Shown here: one piece after another, positions 33,761 through 44,560 of the stretch
How the letters are laid out: every line of letters begins with the position of its first letter
Position numbering within the stretch: the stretch's first letter is position 1
DNA from: Rebecca billardiae RCC1528
Taxonomy: Eukaryota; Haptophyta
Assembly: GCA_965240325.2 (NCBI GenBank)
Contig: OZ251230.1
Location: 62,001-126,000 of the forward strand
Direction: 5' to 3'
DNA length: 64,000 bases
Notes under the pieces: generated by a model
Seen by the model: only the letters and a program-made list of their open reading frames with translations
What the model was told of the DNA's origin: nothing
The model's database searches: none
Program-made: the position numbers and the translations under genes

Positions 33761-35331
33761 ATGGCTGCTCGCGCGCCGGCACAACAACAGTTGAGTCCGA
33801 TCAAGGAGGGCGGCCACGACAAGTCGGAGCTGGAGGGGCTGCGCGCGGACAAGGAGGGCGAGAGCAAGCGCGAGTCGAAGCCGCGCGGCCGCGCCATGTT
33901 CCCCTTCGCCTCCTCCCTGCTGCAGTGCCTGCTCATGCGCGTTCGTCTCTTCTTCTCCTTCTTCAAGCCAGGTGCGCACACTCGCGCGCGCGCGCGCGCG
34001 TGCACGCTCGTGCCGTGCAGGCGGCGGCGCGCGCGCGCGGCGGCGGCGCGCGACGCCGAGCACGCCGCCTCCCTCCGCGCCCTCCTCGCCCGCGCGCAGG
34101 CCGCGACATGAGCGTGGGCGAGCGCCGTCTCAAGGTGGTGCGGCTGCTCGCGGAGGGCGGCTTCTCCTTCGTCTACCTCGTCGAGAACGCGGCGACGGGC
34201 GAGCGGCACGCGCTGAAGAAGGTGCTCGCGGCGGAGGCCGACCAGGTGCGCGCGCGCGCGCGGTGTGCGCTGCGCCCGTCGCCGCCGCCGCCCGTCGCCG
34301 CCGCGCGCGCCGCTCGGCCGCCTGAGCGGTGCGCCGCGCCGCGCGCACGTCGCCTCTCGCCCTCGGCGCTCTGGCGGCGCTCTGGCGTCGCGCAGGTGAA
34401 GGAGACGAAGTGGGAGATCGAGGTGCACAGCGCGTTCAGCCACCCGCACCTCATGCCGCTCATCGACCACTGCAACGTGCGCACGCCCGCGGGCACCACG
34501 GAGTTCCGGCTGCTGATGCCGCTGTACGGCCTGTCGCTGCAGGACCGCATCATGGCGCTGCTGGACGGCGGGCGCAGCATGGAGGAGGCGGACATCCTCG
34601 CGGTGTTCGCCGCGGTGTGCGAGGGCGTGCGCCAGTTCCACGAGCACTCGCCGCCGTGGGCGCACCGCGACATCAAGCCGGCCAACGTGCTGCTCGGCGC
34701 GGACGACTCTCCGGTGCTGATGGACTTTGGCTCCACGCAGCTCGCGCGCGTGACGATCGAGTCGCGCACGGCGGCGCTGCTGCTGCAGGAGGACGCGGCG
34801 CAGCACTGCAGCATGGCGTACCGCGCGCCCGAGCTGTGGGACGTGCCGAGCGCGTGCGAGATCGACGAGCGCACCGACGTCTGGTCCCTCGGCTGCACGC
34901 TGTACGCCATGGCGTTCTACTTCTCGCCGTTCGAGTGCACGATCGGAGAGGACGGCGTGCCGCGCGTGTGCGACTGCTCCTACCTGCGCGTGATCGGCGG
35001 GCTGCAGTTCCCGCGCAGCACGCCGTACTCGGCGCCGTTCCTCGAGCTGATCAAGTGGATGCTCACGGTGGACAAGGACAGGCGGCCCTTCGTGCACGAG
35101 GTCGAGGCGCGCATCCGCGAGATGCGCGCCTCGCGCGGCGCGGGCGCGCGCGCGCGCAAGCCGGCCAAGGTGGTGGCCGCGCCGCCGCCCGCCGACCGGC
35201 CGGTCGACATCCCCGCCTCGCCGCGCGGCGCGGCGACGGACGGCGAGGGCGCGGCCGCCAAGCTGTCCAGCCCCGGCGGCGGCGCGGCGCACCGCGCGAG
35301 CGCGCACGGCGGCGACTGGTCCGCCGCGTAG
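33761..35331 (+). CDS. STK16-like (NAK family) serine/threonine kinase
   Basis: Three exons (33761-33971, 34100-34245 and 34396-35331), GT-AG, 430 residues. Kinase features in order: [12 protein letters not shown] (Gly loop), HALKKVL (VAIK Lys), [13 protein letters not shown] (catalytic loop), [12 protein letters not shown] (DFG), [15 protein letters not shown] (activation segment and APE) and [17 protein letters not shown]. These match STK16/MPSK1 closely, including the STK16-specific [11 protein letters not shown] and the S/T-Q segment after DFG. STK16 is a Golgi- and membrane-linked kinase in animals, anchored by N-terminal acylation. Here the N-terminus differs: a 70-residue exon with a hydrophobic/basic segment ([24 protein letters not shown]) that could anchor it instead. 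The start could also be the in-frame ATG at 33896. The tail is disordered. Confidence 0.85.
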
Positions 35332-36405
35332 CGCAGCCGACCGCGAGGCGACGCCGCGGGCGCGAGGCCGGCGCGGCCGCCGCGGCCGGCGCGCGCGCCG
35401 ACGGTCGAGCGGGCGGTAGTTGGCGGCGCGGCCTCGGCGCGACAGCCGCCGGGCCGGGCACCGCCTCGGCGCACGCGTGGCCCGTGCGCCTTGCGACGGC
35501 TTTGGCTCCGCCGCACCGCCAGCTGCCAGCAGCTCCAGGATCGCCGCCGATGATGCTTCACCCACTAACTAGGCACTACTGTTACTGTACCAATTACCTC
35601 CCGGTACGGTACAGTAAAGTACTTTACCGTACTGTATACAGTTTACTGCTATGTTTTAACGTGCACACTTGGTTAAGGCGTGATTGACGCCATCCATCAA
35701 CACTGCACAAAGACACCGCCACAAAACAGACCGGCGCAGGCAGGTGAGGGGCGCGTTGCCGCACCTCATCGAGGCGGCCATTGCAGCAAGCGGCCGCCCC
35801 GCGCTCGGAGGCACGCGTTCGGGAGCCGCGCTCTGACACCACACGGGGAGGGTGCTGCACCTGGATGTTGTATCCCAGCCACCTCGAGAGTGCAGCCGCG
35901 CCAAACACCTGCCTGCGCTGTGAGCGACGCCACGTCGACTGATCGAGCCCCAGCCGAAGGGAAGAACTGGAAGATGAAGGGTGGGCAGGTCCACATGCCC
36001 GGCGTAAACTGCGCGCTGCTCGCCTGCGGAGGCAAGCAGCGCACCCCCGCCGCCTTCGCAGCAGCGGGGGCGGGGGAAAGCGGCCCCTCTCGGCTGCCGC
36101 CAGCCCCTGTCTGCCCACCTACCCCGGTTGTGGCACAGAGCCTTCGCCTGCCCCGAACACAAACACCTTGTGAACAGGGCCAGGCGCGGCCCCACGCCCC
36201 ATCGGGACGAGTGGGCCCGCGAAGAGCAGTGTACCCAGCGGCTGGTGAGCCAGGCTGCTCGTCGCAGGAGTGCGGCCGAAGACCGTTGGAACCTCCTTCA
36301 CTGTAGAACTTTTCGGCGAATTCGGCCTCGCAGTCCGCAAGGCGCAACGGCGCGAGCGGCGACCATCCTCGGCACGCCCACGGCCGGCGGCGCCCGCGCG
36401 GCCGC
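35332..36405. other. Intergenic, 1.07 kb, no gene recognised
   Basis: Short frames are open on both strands (35656-36195 minus, 35680-36306 plus), with no family match or typical codon use. Composition is more mixed than in the genes. It contains a palindrome-rich TA segment near 35575-35650 and a G-rich run at 36060-36080. Confidence 0.55.
35600..35645. repeat. Palindromic GTAC-rich segment
   Basis: Centred on GTAAAGTACTTTAC, a perfect 14-bp palindrome, inside a GGTACGGTACAGTAAAG context with partial outer arms. It lies 270 bp after the kinase stop codon and may be a 3'-end structure. Confidence 0.5.
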
Positions 36406-37353
36406 ATGCTCAAGGGGCTCTTCGGCGCGCGTCGCTCGGCCGGCGGCGCGGCGTCGGACACGACCGTGCGCGTGCTCGAGGCCACCACCCCGCCGATGCG
36501 CACCGAGGGCGGCGGCGCGCTCGTGATCCGCGACTGCCTCGCGGGCTTCTCGGACGAGGCGGCAGACCCGTTCTTGCTGCTGCACGAGTTCGGGCCGATG
36601 GAGGTGACGCGCGAGACGGCGCCGCGGCTGGGGATGCACCCGCACCGGGGGTTCAACGAGGTGCCGTACTGCAAGCAGGGCGCCCTCGCGATGGCGGACC
36701 ACTGGGGCCACGTCGCGCATCTGGAGGCGGGCGGCTTGCAGTGGGGCAAGGTGGGCAGCGGGATCGAGCACGGCTCCGCGGACGGCGCCGAGTTCGAGGG
36801 CACGCTCCACGGGTTCCAGCTGTGGGTGAACCTGCCGGCCGCCAGCAAGATGGACCCACCCGCCTTCCAGGACGTCTCGCGCGCCGCCATGCCCGAGCTC
36901 GAGCCCGCGCCGGGCGTGCGCGTCAAGGTGCTCGTGGGCGCGCTCGGCGGCGCGCGCTCGCCCGTGCACACAGACGTGCGCGTGCAGTACCTCGACGTCG
37001 AGCTGCAGCCGGGCGCGACGTATGCGCACACGTACGACGAGCCCGCGATGAGCGCGCGCTTCGCGCTGTGCTACGACGGCGCGGGCATGGTCGACACCGA
37101 GCCGGCGGCGCCGCTCTCGGACGGCAAGTGCGTGCGGCTGAGCGCGGGCGGCGCGCCCGCCGAGTGCCTGCGGCTGGTGGCCTCTGAGCGGTTCCCGCTG
37201 CGGCTGCTGCTCCTGGCGGGCGAGCCGATCGGGGAGCCGATCGTGAGGTACGGCCCGTTCGTGATGAGCACGCAGCAGGAGATCGCGGCCGCGTTCGCCG
37301 CGTATCAGCAGGGGCAGCTGTGCCTGCCCACGCCTGAGTACCGCAAGCTGTAG
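36406..37353 (+). CDS. Pirin-family cupin protein with an altered metal site
   Basis: 315 residues, single exon. Pirins are double-cupin, iron-binding proteins of nucleus or cytosol, with transcription cofactor or quercetinase activity in different lineages. Seen here: FLLLHEFGPM, then MHPHRGFNEVPYCKQG, the pirin metal motif H-P-H-R-G-F with both His ligands, then LQWGKVGSGIEHGS, matching Q-W-M-T-A-G-R-G-I-x-H-x-E. The third His is present, but the fourth ligand Glu (family H-A-E) is Ser here (H-G-S), so metal binding may differ. The C-terminal cupin (VKVLVGALGG, PGATYAHTYDE, LRLLLLAGEPIGEPIVRYGPFVMST) ends with the family-typical G-E-P-I-x-x-x-G-P-F-V-M. The N-terminal 30 residues (LKGLFGARRSAGG) may be a weak organelle leader. 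Confidence 0.85.
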   Translation: MLKGLFGARRSAGGAASDTTVRVLEATTPPMRTEGGGALVIRDCLAGFSDEAADPFLLLHEFGPMEVTRETAPRLGMHPHRGFNEVPYCKQGALAMADHWGHVAHLEAGGLQWGKVGSGIEHGSADGAEFEGTLHGFQLWVNLPAASKMDPPAFQDVSRAAMPELEPAPGVRVKVLVGALGGARSPVHTDVRVQYLDVELQPGATYAHTYDEPAMSARFALCYDGAGMVDTEPAAPLSDGKCVRLSAGGAPAECLRLVASERFPLRLLLLAGEPIGEPIVRYGPFVMSTQQEIAAAFAAYQQGQLCLPTPEYRKL

Positions 37354-37961
37354 CCGTAGGGCCTCGAGCAGCTGTACTTTAGTAGCTAGCGCAGGTCTCT
37401 ACTACTGAGTACTGCACTGACTCGATGCGGTAATCTCAGCCGAGCCTACTAGGTTCAACTTGCGCTGGCGCGGACGTGCCGACTGCTGAACGGAACGATC
37501 GCCGGATCGATGACTCGACCGGCGTCGACCGGGTGTGGTTGAATGCATGGGAGGGTGGCCCAAGTAACTGCATGGCCGCCGAACGGATTCGCGCCATCAA
37601 CGATCAAGTCTTCCGCCGACAGAAGCAGCCAACAGCGTTGCAGCGCGCGTCTAGCTGACCATGCGCATGCCGACAGCGCGGGTCCGTGCGCTGCCTACCG
37701 GCCGGACCAAGACGGGCGCAGACTGAGACCGTGAGAGACCGCTTTGCCGAGGCCGCCCGATACGTGCGGCTGCGGGGCGGAACCGGGTCGGACCGTGCGG
37801 CGGCGCAGACTCCGCCGAAACCTGCTAGCGCGCGGCTCCGCCCGCGAGAGCCGCTCCGCGACCGATGCCTCGAGCGGCGTGCTCATCGGGCGGTTGCGCA
37901 CGAGCACGAGCTGTGGTGTGGGGCAAGGAGCGAGAGTCACAGCGACGCCGGGGCGGCCGCC
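37354..37961. other. Intergenic, promoter side of the ANTH-kinase gene
   Basis: 608 bp. The first 120 bp are AT-richer, with repeated ACTACTGAGTACTGCACTG-like words. The frame of the next gene is open from 37686 but has no ATG before 37962. Confidence 0.5.
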
Positions 37962-40900
37962 ATGCTGGCGCTGTCTGGGACAGCAAACCTGCGCTGGCCG
38001 CCTGGCGCCTGGGGAGCGGCTGGCGGGGAGGAAGTGGGCACCGGCGGCGCCCGGCCCAAGGAGCGGCGCACCGCGCGGCGGAGGCGCGGCGCGGGCCCGA
38101 TGCTCCGCCTCGGGCGGCCGGGGCCGGGCGCGCCCCGCCGCTTCGTGGACGACGACGTCGACGAGTACAGCAGCGACGCCGAGCGCTCGGACGACGACGC
38201 CGAGGGCGACGAGCGAGCGTCGCCCGCGCCCGGCGCGCCGCCGGCGGGCGGCGCCGCCCACCCGCCGCCGCCGGGCGCGCTGAGCCGGTTCAGCGGCGCG
38301 AAGCGGAACTTCGCGGCGCCGTCGCGCATGCGCCTCTCCCTCACCATGCCCAGCCGCATGAGCGCCGGCCGCCGCCTCTCCGGCGGCTCGAGCGCGCCCT
38401 CGCACGAGCTGGACGAGTCGCCCGCGAGCGTGGCCGCGGCGGTCGCCGCGTCGGGGCGGCGCGAGTGGAAGCGCGCGAGCGCGGGCACGGTGCGCCGGTG
38501 GATCATCAAGGCCACCTCGAGCGAGCCCGGCGCGCCCAAGCCCAAGTACGTGCGCAAGCTCATCGTCGAGACGTGGGAGTGCGCGCGGCTGTCGGGGCCT
38601 CTGGAGCCGCTCACGCGCGCGTGCGTCACGCGGCTCGTGGCGCGCGCGGGCGCGGCGGAGCCGGCGGTGGCGTTCAAGGCGCTGGTGGCGCTGCACCGGC
38701 TCATGTCGCAGGGCCCGCAGGAGGCCGTGCCCACGCACACGCGCATGCTGCCCGAGCTGCGCGCCGCGCTGAGCCGGCACGGCGCGGGCGCGTGCGCGCG
38801 CGACGGCGCCGCCACCGTCGCGGTCTCCGCGGCCGCGGCGGCGTCGGCGGCGGTGCCGGCGCGCGCGCGCAGCGCGTCGCCCCGCTCGGCGTGGGGCGGC
38901 ATGCTCCAGGCGTACGCCGCGCACCTCCTCCTCCGCACCGCCTTCTTCTCGCGCGCGCACCGCGCGCTCTTCTACGAGCCCAACCTCTCGCTGCACGCGT
39001 GGTGCGTCGCGCAGCCGCCCGGCGCGATGAAGGCGGGGCTGGCGACGCGCGTGGAGGAGGGGTGCGCGGCGGAGCTGCTCGCGCTGCTGCGCTCGGCGCT
39101 CGCGCTGCTCGACCTGCTCTTCGCCGTCGCCGGCCTCGGCGCCGACGCGGCGGGCGCGGGCGCGGCGGCGGGCGGCAACGGCGGCGCGGCCGGCGCGGCC
39201 GGCGCGAACGGCGCGGCCGACGCGGCCGCCGCCGCCGCGGCCGCCGACGGCGACGCGGCGGGCGGCGGCGGCCCCGCGGCGCAAGCTGGCGGGCAGCCCG
39301 CCGCGCACGCGCTCTGCGCGATGGGCGCGCTGTACACCGCGGGCGTCGACGCCGCCGACGTGTTCGCCGCGCTGCTGTTTGCGCTGCGCGTCGTGGACGC
39401 GAGGCGCGCGGCCGCGGCGGCGGAGGCGCGCGGCGCCGGCGGCGGCGGCGGCGGCGCGGAGGGGGAGGGCGGGCGGCACGCGTGCGCGCACGAGGCCGGC
39501 GCGGACGCGGCGGCGGACGCGGCCGGCGCGGCCGGCGGCGCGGCCGACGTCGAGTCGCTGCGCGCGGCCGCGCGCGCGCACCACGGCGCGCTGTGCGCCT
39601 CCGCGCGCCTCATCTGCGCGCACGGCGCCCAGCTGCAGGTCGCGCTGCCGCTGGGGCTGCTGCAGCTCGCGGCGGGCGAGCGGCCGGCGGAGCTGGCGCC
39701 GGGGGGCGCGCGCGCCGCCGCCGCGGCGAGGGGCGCGCAGCAGCAGCACCCGCCGCAGCGGCAGCGCGCGCACTCGCTCACAGGCACGCCGCCGGCCTCG
39801 CCGCGCGCCGAGCCGGCGCCCGAGCCGGAGCCCGCCCAGCCCGAGCCTCTGATCGGGCTGAGCGGCGCGGGCGGCGGCGCGGGCGGCGCGGGCGGCGGCG
39901 CGGTCGCGCAGCGGCGCGCGCACGCCTTCGCCGCCGCCGCCGCCTCCGCGCCGCTGCTCGGCGCCGCGGCGGACGTCGGCGCCCCGCTGCCGGCCGAGTG
40001 GCCGGACTCGGGCTGCCGGGGCGACGCGCTGGGGGGCGCGCCGCGCACGCCGTCGGGCGGCGCGGGCGCGGCGGCGCACGTGGGCGCGCACGCGCCCGCG
40101 TCGCCGCGCACGCCGGCCACGCCGCGCGGCCCCGCGCCCCACGGCCCCGCCGTCTCGCTCCTCGACCTCGGCGTCGAGGACTTTGCCCTCGGCGCGGACG
40201 GCTCGGCCGGCTGGTTCGGTCCTCAGTCGCTCACGGCGCAGATCAGCGCGCTGCTGCTGCACGAGCAGCCGCGCTCGCCGAGGGCGGCGGGGGCGGTGCA
40301 GCCGCACGCGGGCGGCGGCGGCGGGGCTGGCGGGGGCGGCGCGGCGGCGGAGGCGCTGCCGCCGCTGCCGGCCGCGGCGCACGCGCAGCGCCAGCCCGCG
40401 GCCGCGGCCGCCCCGTGGGCAGCGGCGCGCGCGGGGCAGCAGGGACCGGCGCCGTGCGCGCCGCACCCGCCGGGCGCGTCCGCCGCGCTGTGCGCGGACG
40501 GCGGCGGCGCCGCCGGCGGCGCCGGCGCGAGCGGCGCGCCCGGCTGCTGCGCGCCCGGCCCCGCCCCCGGCACCGCGGGCGTCGACCTGTGGACGCGCCC
40601 CAGCTGGGCGTCGGAGCGAGACGGCTCGGGCAGCAGCGAGGAGGAGGAGGGCGGCGGGGACGAGGATGAGCTGAGCGCGCCCCCGCTGCCGCCGCGCGCG
40701 TTCGACGCGCTCGGGCTGCCCGCGGAGGAGCGGGGCGGCGCGCCGGGCGCGCGCCCGCCGCAGCACCACCGCGCCGCCAGCGGCTTCGACTGCGCGCCGC
40801 GCGCGTGCGCTGGTTGCGTGAGCGCGTACGCGTGCGGGCACGCGGGCGCGCTCGTGCGGCGCTGGACCGAGCCCGAGCCGCAGCACCACGGGCCGCCGAG

Positions 40901-42063
40901 CGCGCATGCCGGCCGCGCCGCGCTCGGCGCGTGCGGCAGCCAGGCCGACGGCTGCGGCGGCGGCGCGTGCGTGCAGCGCTCGAGCACGGCCGCCAGCCTG
41001 CCCGCACACGGCCGCGCGGAGGGCGGGGCCGCACCCGCGCCCGACGGCCGCCGGTTCAGCGGCAGCTTGAGCGGGTGCTGCGCGTCGAGCGCGCAGCACC
41101 CGCCGCGCGCGCGGCACGCCTCGCCGCCCGGCTCCGCGCCGCGAACCGCCGCCGCGGGCGGAGGCGCGTGCTCGCCGCACACGCCGTGCACGCCCGCGCG
41201 CGGCGGCGCGGAGCCGGGCGCGCGCTGGCCCGCGGACGTGGGCGCGCTGCCGTCCTCGCTGCTCGACGAGCGGCTCCCGGGCGCGCAGGAGCTGCTCCTG
41301 GCCGCGCCGCTCGGCGCGTGCGTGGGCGACGCGCGCGCCGAGGCCGGTGGGGCGGCGCCGCCCGCGTGCGCGCGCGTGCTCGCGCCCGCGGCGCGCGGCG
41401 GCGACGGCGGCGCGAGCGCGCCGCCGCAGCCGGCAGCAGCGGCGCCGCAGCAGCAGCCGCAGCAGCACGCGCAGCCGGCGCCGACGCCGCCGCAGCGCCC
41501 CGGCCGCACGCGCCCCGGGACGATGGCGGCACGCGCGCCGCCGCCGCCGCCGCCCGCGCAGCAGCAGTTGCCGCCGAGCGCGGGCTGCGGCGCGGCCGAG
41601 GGCGGCGCAGGCGGCGCGGCGGCTGCATACCGCGCGGCGTCGGCCGCCGCGGCGGGCACCTGCGCGGGACCGGACGCGCCCGCGCAGCAGCACCCGCCGC
41701 CCGCCGCCGCCGCCGCCGCCGGGCGCTCTCGGCCGACGCACCGGCGCTCGCCCTCGGTCGACTTGAACGCGCTGCGCTCGCGGCAGCAGGCGGCGGGCGG
41801 CGCGCCGGGCGCGGTGATGGCGTCGCTCGCGGCGGCGGCGGCGGCGCAGCACGCACACGCGGCGTGCGCGCCCGGCGGCGCCGGCGCCGCGGCGGGCGGG
41901 AGCGCGGCGGCGCACCTCGCGCTGCCGCCCGCCGCGGGCGGCGCGCTCGGCAGCGGCAGCGGCGGCGGCGCGTGCTGCGGGCTGCGCGCGCACGCGCTGC
42001 GCAGGCTCGAGCACGCGTCGCAGCAGCAGCAGCGGCAGCAGCAGCTGCCGCCGGGCTGCGGCT

Positions 42064-42097
<34 letters not shown>

Positions 42098-44300
42098 GGG
42101 CAGCGGCGCCGGCATCGCGCCGCCGCCGTGGGCCGCGCGCGTGGGCGGCGCGCGCGCCGAGGGCGCCGAGGGCGGCGAGGACCTGTGGGCGCACTCGCCG
42201 TGCTCGGGCGTGCTGCCCGCCGAGTGCGCCGCGCCGCCGCCCTCGGCGTGCGCCGCGCCGTGCGCCGGCGCGGGCGCCGTGTGCTCGCAGCTCTCGACAG
42301 AGCTGCCGCTGATTGCCGGAGCGGTGCGCGGCGCGGGCGGGGCGTGCGCGCGCGGGCTGCCCGCCTGCGGCTGCTGCGGCGCGGGCAGCGACGCGTCGAG
42401 CGTCGGCGCGGGTGCGCGGAGCAGCGGCGGCGCGCCCCACGCCGCAGCAGGCCCCTTCCTCTCGTGCACCGCGGCCAACGTCGCCGCCGCCGCCGCCGCC
42501 GCCGCCGCCGTCGCGGGCGCGAGCGCGGACGGCTCGGGCGGCGGGTGCGGCCGCGCGGCCGCGTGCGCCGAGCGCGCGGACGCGTCCTCCTCGCAGCAGC
42601 CCTCGCCCACGGGCACGTTCATCTGCCACTCGGACGGGGAGGAGGAGGCCGAGGAGGCGGGGCCGGGCGGCGGCGGCGGCGCGTGCGAGCGGCGCGCCGC
42701 CTCGGCCGTCCCCGCAATCTCGATCGGCGAGATCGGCGAGGCCCCGCGCGAGGAGGAGGAGGAGGAGGAGGCGGAGGAGGCGGGCGGCGCGGCGGCGCCC
42801 GCGGGCGCGGCGGCGGCGGCGTCCGCGGCGAGCAGCGCGGCGTGCAGCCTCTGCCACCCGCCCTCCGGCCCCTCCACCTTTGTCGTGCACGCCAGCGACA
42901 CCTCCGCCTCCGCCTCGCGCTCACACGGCTCACACGGCTCCCACGCGCCACACAGCTCACACGCGTCGGCGCTCGGCTCGGCCGCGGCGCTTGCGGCGGC
43001 CGCGGCCGCGGCCGAGTCGGGCGGCGGCGCGGCCGCGGGCGCGCGCGGCGGCGCGGGCGGCGCGCCGCGCGCGCGGCACTCGCACTCGCGCTCGGTCGAC
43101 GCGCGGCGCGCGCCCTCGATCGAGGCGCTCTCCGCCTCCGCCGCCATCCCGATGCGCGAGATCTGGCTCGACCGGCTTGTGGGGCGCGGCTCCTTTGCCG
43201 AGGTGTACAGGGCGGAGTGGCGGGGCACGCCCGTGGCGGTGAAGCGGATGCTGGGCAACCCGCTGGCGGACGCGCGCGCGCTGCACGACTTTTTGGTGGA
43301 GGCGTCGATGCTGCAGTCGCTGCGCCACCCCAACATCGTTCTGTTCATGGGCGTGTGCGTGCGCGCGCCGCACCTCTGCATCGTGACCGAGTACGTCAAC
43401 AACGGCAACCTCTTCGGGCTGCTGCGCGACACGGCGCGCAGGCCGAGGCTGCCGCTCGCGCTCAAGCTGAGGATGGCGCTCGACGTGGCGCGCGGGATGT
43501 GCGCGCGCGGCGTGCACGCGCACAGCCGCCGCCGCCCGTCCCTGTCGGCGCGCCCGTCCGGCCGGCCTGACACGCGCGCGCGTGCCACACGCGCGCGTGC
43601 GCACGCGCATCAGGAACTTTTTGCACCTCAAGGCGCCGCCCGTGCTGCACCGCGACCTCAAGTCGCTCAACCTGCTCGTGGACGAGGTGGGCCGCGTCAA
43701 GATCACCGACTTTGGCCTCGCGCGCGCCAAGGCGATGGCGGGCGCCAACATGACGGCGCAGTGCGGCACCTGGCAGTGGATGGCGCCGGAGGTGCGCACA
43801 GCGCGCGCGCAACAGCGCGCGCGCACAGCGCGCGCGGGAGGGTGGAGCGGGTGGCCGCCCACCGCCCCGCCCGCTCCCGCCCCCCCGCCCCCCCCTCCCC
43901 GCAGGTGCTCCAGTCGCAGCTCTACTCCGAGTCCGCGGACGTGTACTCGTACGGCATCGTGCTGTGGGAGCTGGTCACGCGCAGCCTGCCGTACGAGGGG
44001 CTGAGCGCGCCGCAGGTGGCGATGGAGGTGTCGCGCGGGGGCAGGCCGGAGGTGCCGCCCGCCTCGGCGGACGCGCCCGAGCGCTGGCTGCAGCTGATGG
44101 TGCAGTGCTGGCACACGGAGCCGAGCGCGCGGCCGGTGTTCAGCGAGGTGCTGCGCGTGCTGCTGCTCATGCAGAGGGAGGTCGCCGCGCAGCAGCAGCA
44201 GGCGCAGCAGCAGGCGCAGCAGCAGCAGCAGGTACTGCAGCAGCAGCACCAGCAGCCGCCACCGCCGCAGCATCAGACATCGCAGCCCTTGGCGTCGTAG
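37962..44300 (+). CDS. ANTH-domain protein fused to a Raf-like (TKL) protein kinase
   Basis: Three exons (37962-43498, 43614-43791 and 43905-44300), GT-AG, 2,036 residues. Start chosen at gccgccATG; ATG 38100 is an alternative. Residues about 177-380 resemble an AP180-type ANTH domain: [30 protein letters not shown], then [18 protein letters not shown] and [16 protein letters not shown] domains bind phosphoinositides and clathrin adaptors. Residues 400-1700 are disordered and low in complexity (Ala, Gly, Gln). The C-terminal kinase from about 1733 has [55 protein letters not shown] and [19 protein letters not shown], all typical of Raf-like MAPKKKs (HRDLKSxN). A glutamine-rich tail ends the protein. 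Possibly it links endocytic membranes to MAP-kinase signalling, by inference. Confidence 0.8.
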
Positions 44301-44560
44301 CGGCCAGCAGGAGCTCGTCACCGCCGTCGTGGGCAGCTGGTCCAACACGTCGGAGGCGGGGACGAACGTACTCAACAGCACTGCTTCTGCAGAGAAAAGG
44401 TCCGGCGGAACTGTATGACGATACAGTCGTAGTCGTATCTTTTCACTACTGTCGTCCGGGTATACAGTCGTAACATCAGTAGCTATTGTACAGCACTGCT
44501 GATGCTGGCCGTTTGCTGCGATGCGGCTTTGCGCGGCGGCGGACTGATATGCTGCGCACG

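Noticed and set aside
32320-34107. Plus-strand frame extending the kinase gene upstream through the oxidoreductase gene
   Set aside because: Antisense to a well-supported oxidoreductase. The kinase N-terminus is better explained by the spliced exon at 33761-33971.
35656-36195. 179-codon minus frame between the kinase and pirin genes
   Set aside because: Both strands are open over the same stretch; no family, no targeting logic and unusual codon use for this genome.
37695-42890. 1,731-codon open frame on the minus strand
   Set aside because: Antisense shadow of the ANTH-kinase gene, with no domains and extreme Arg/Ala content.
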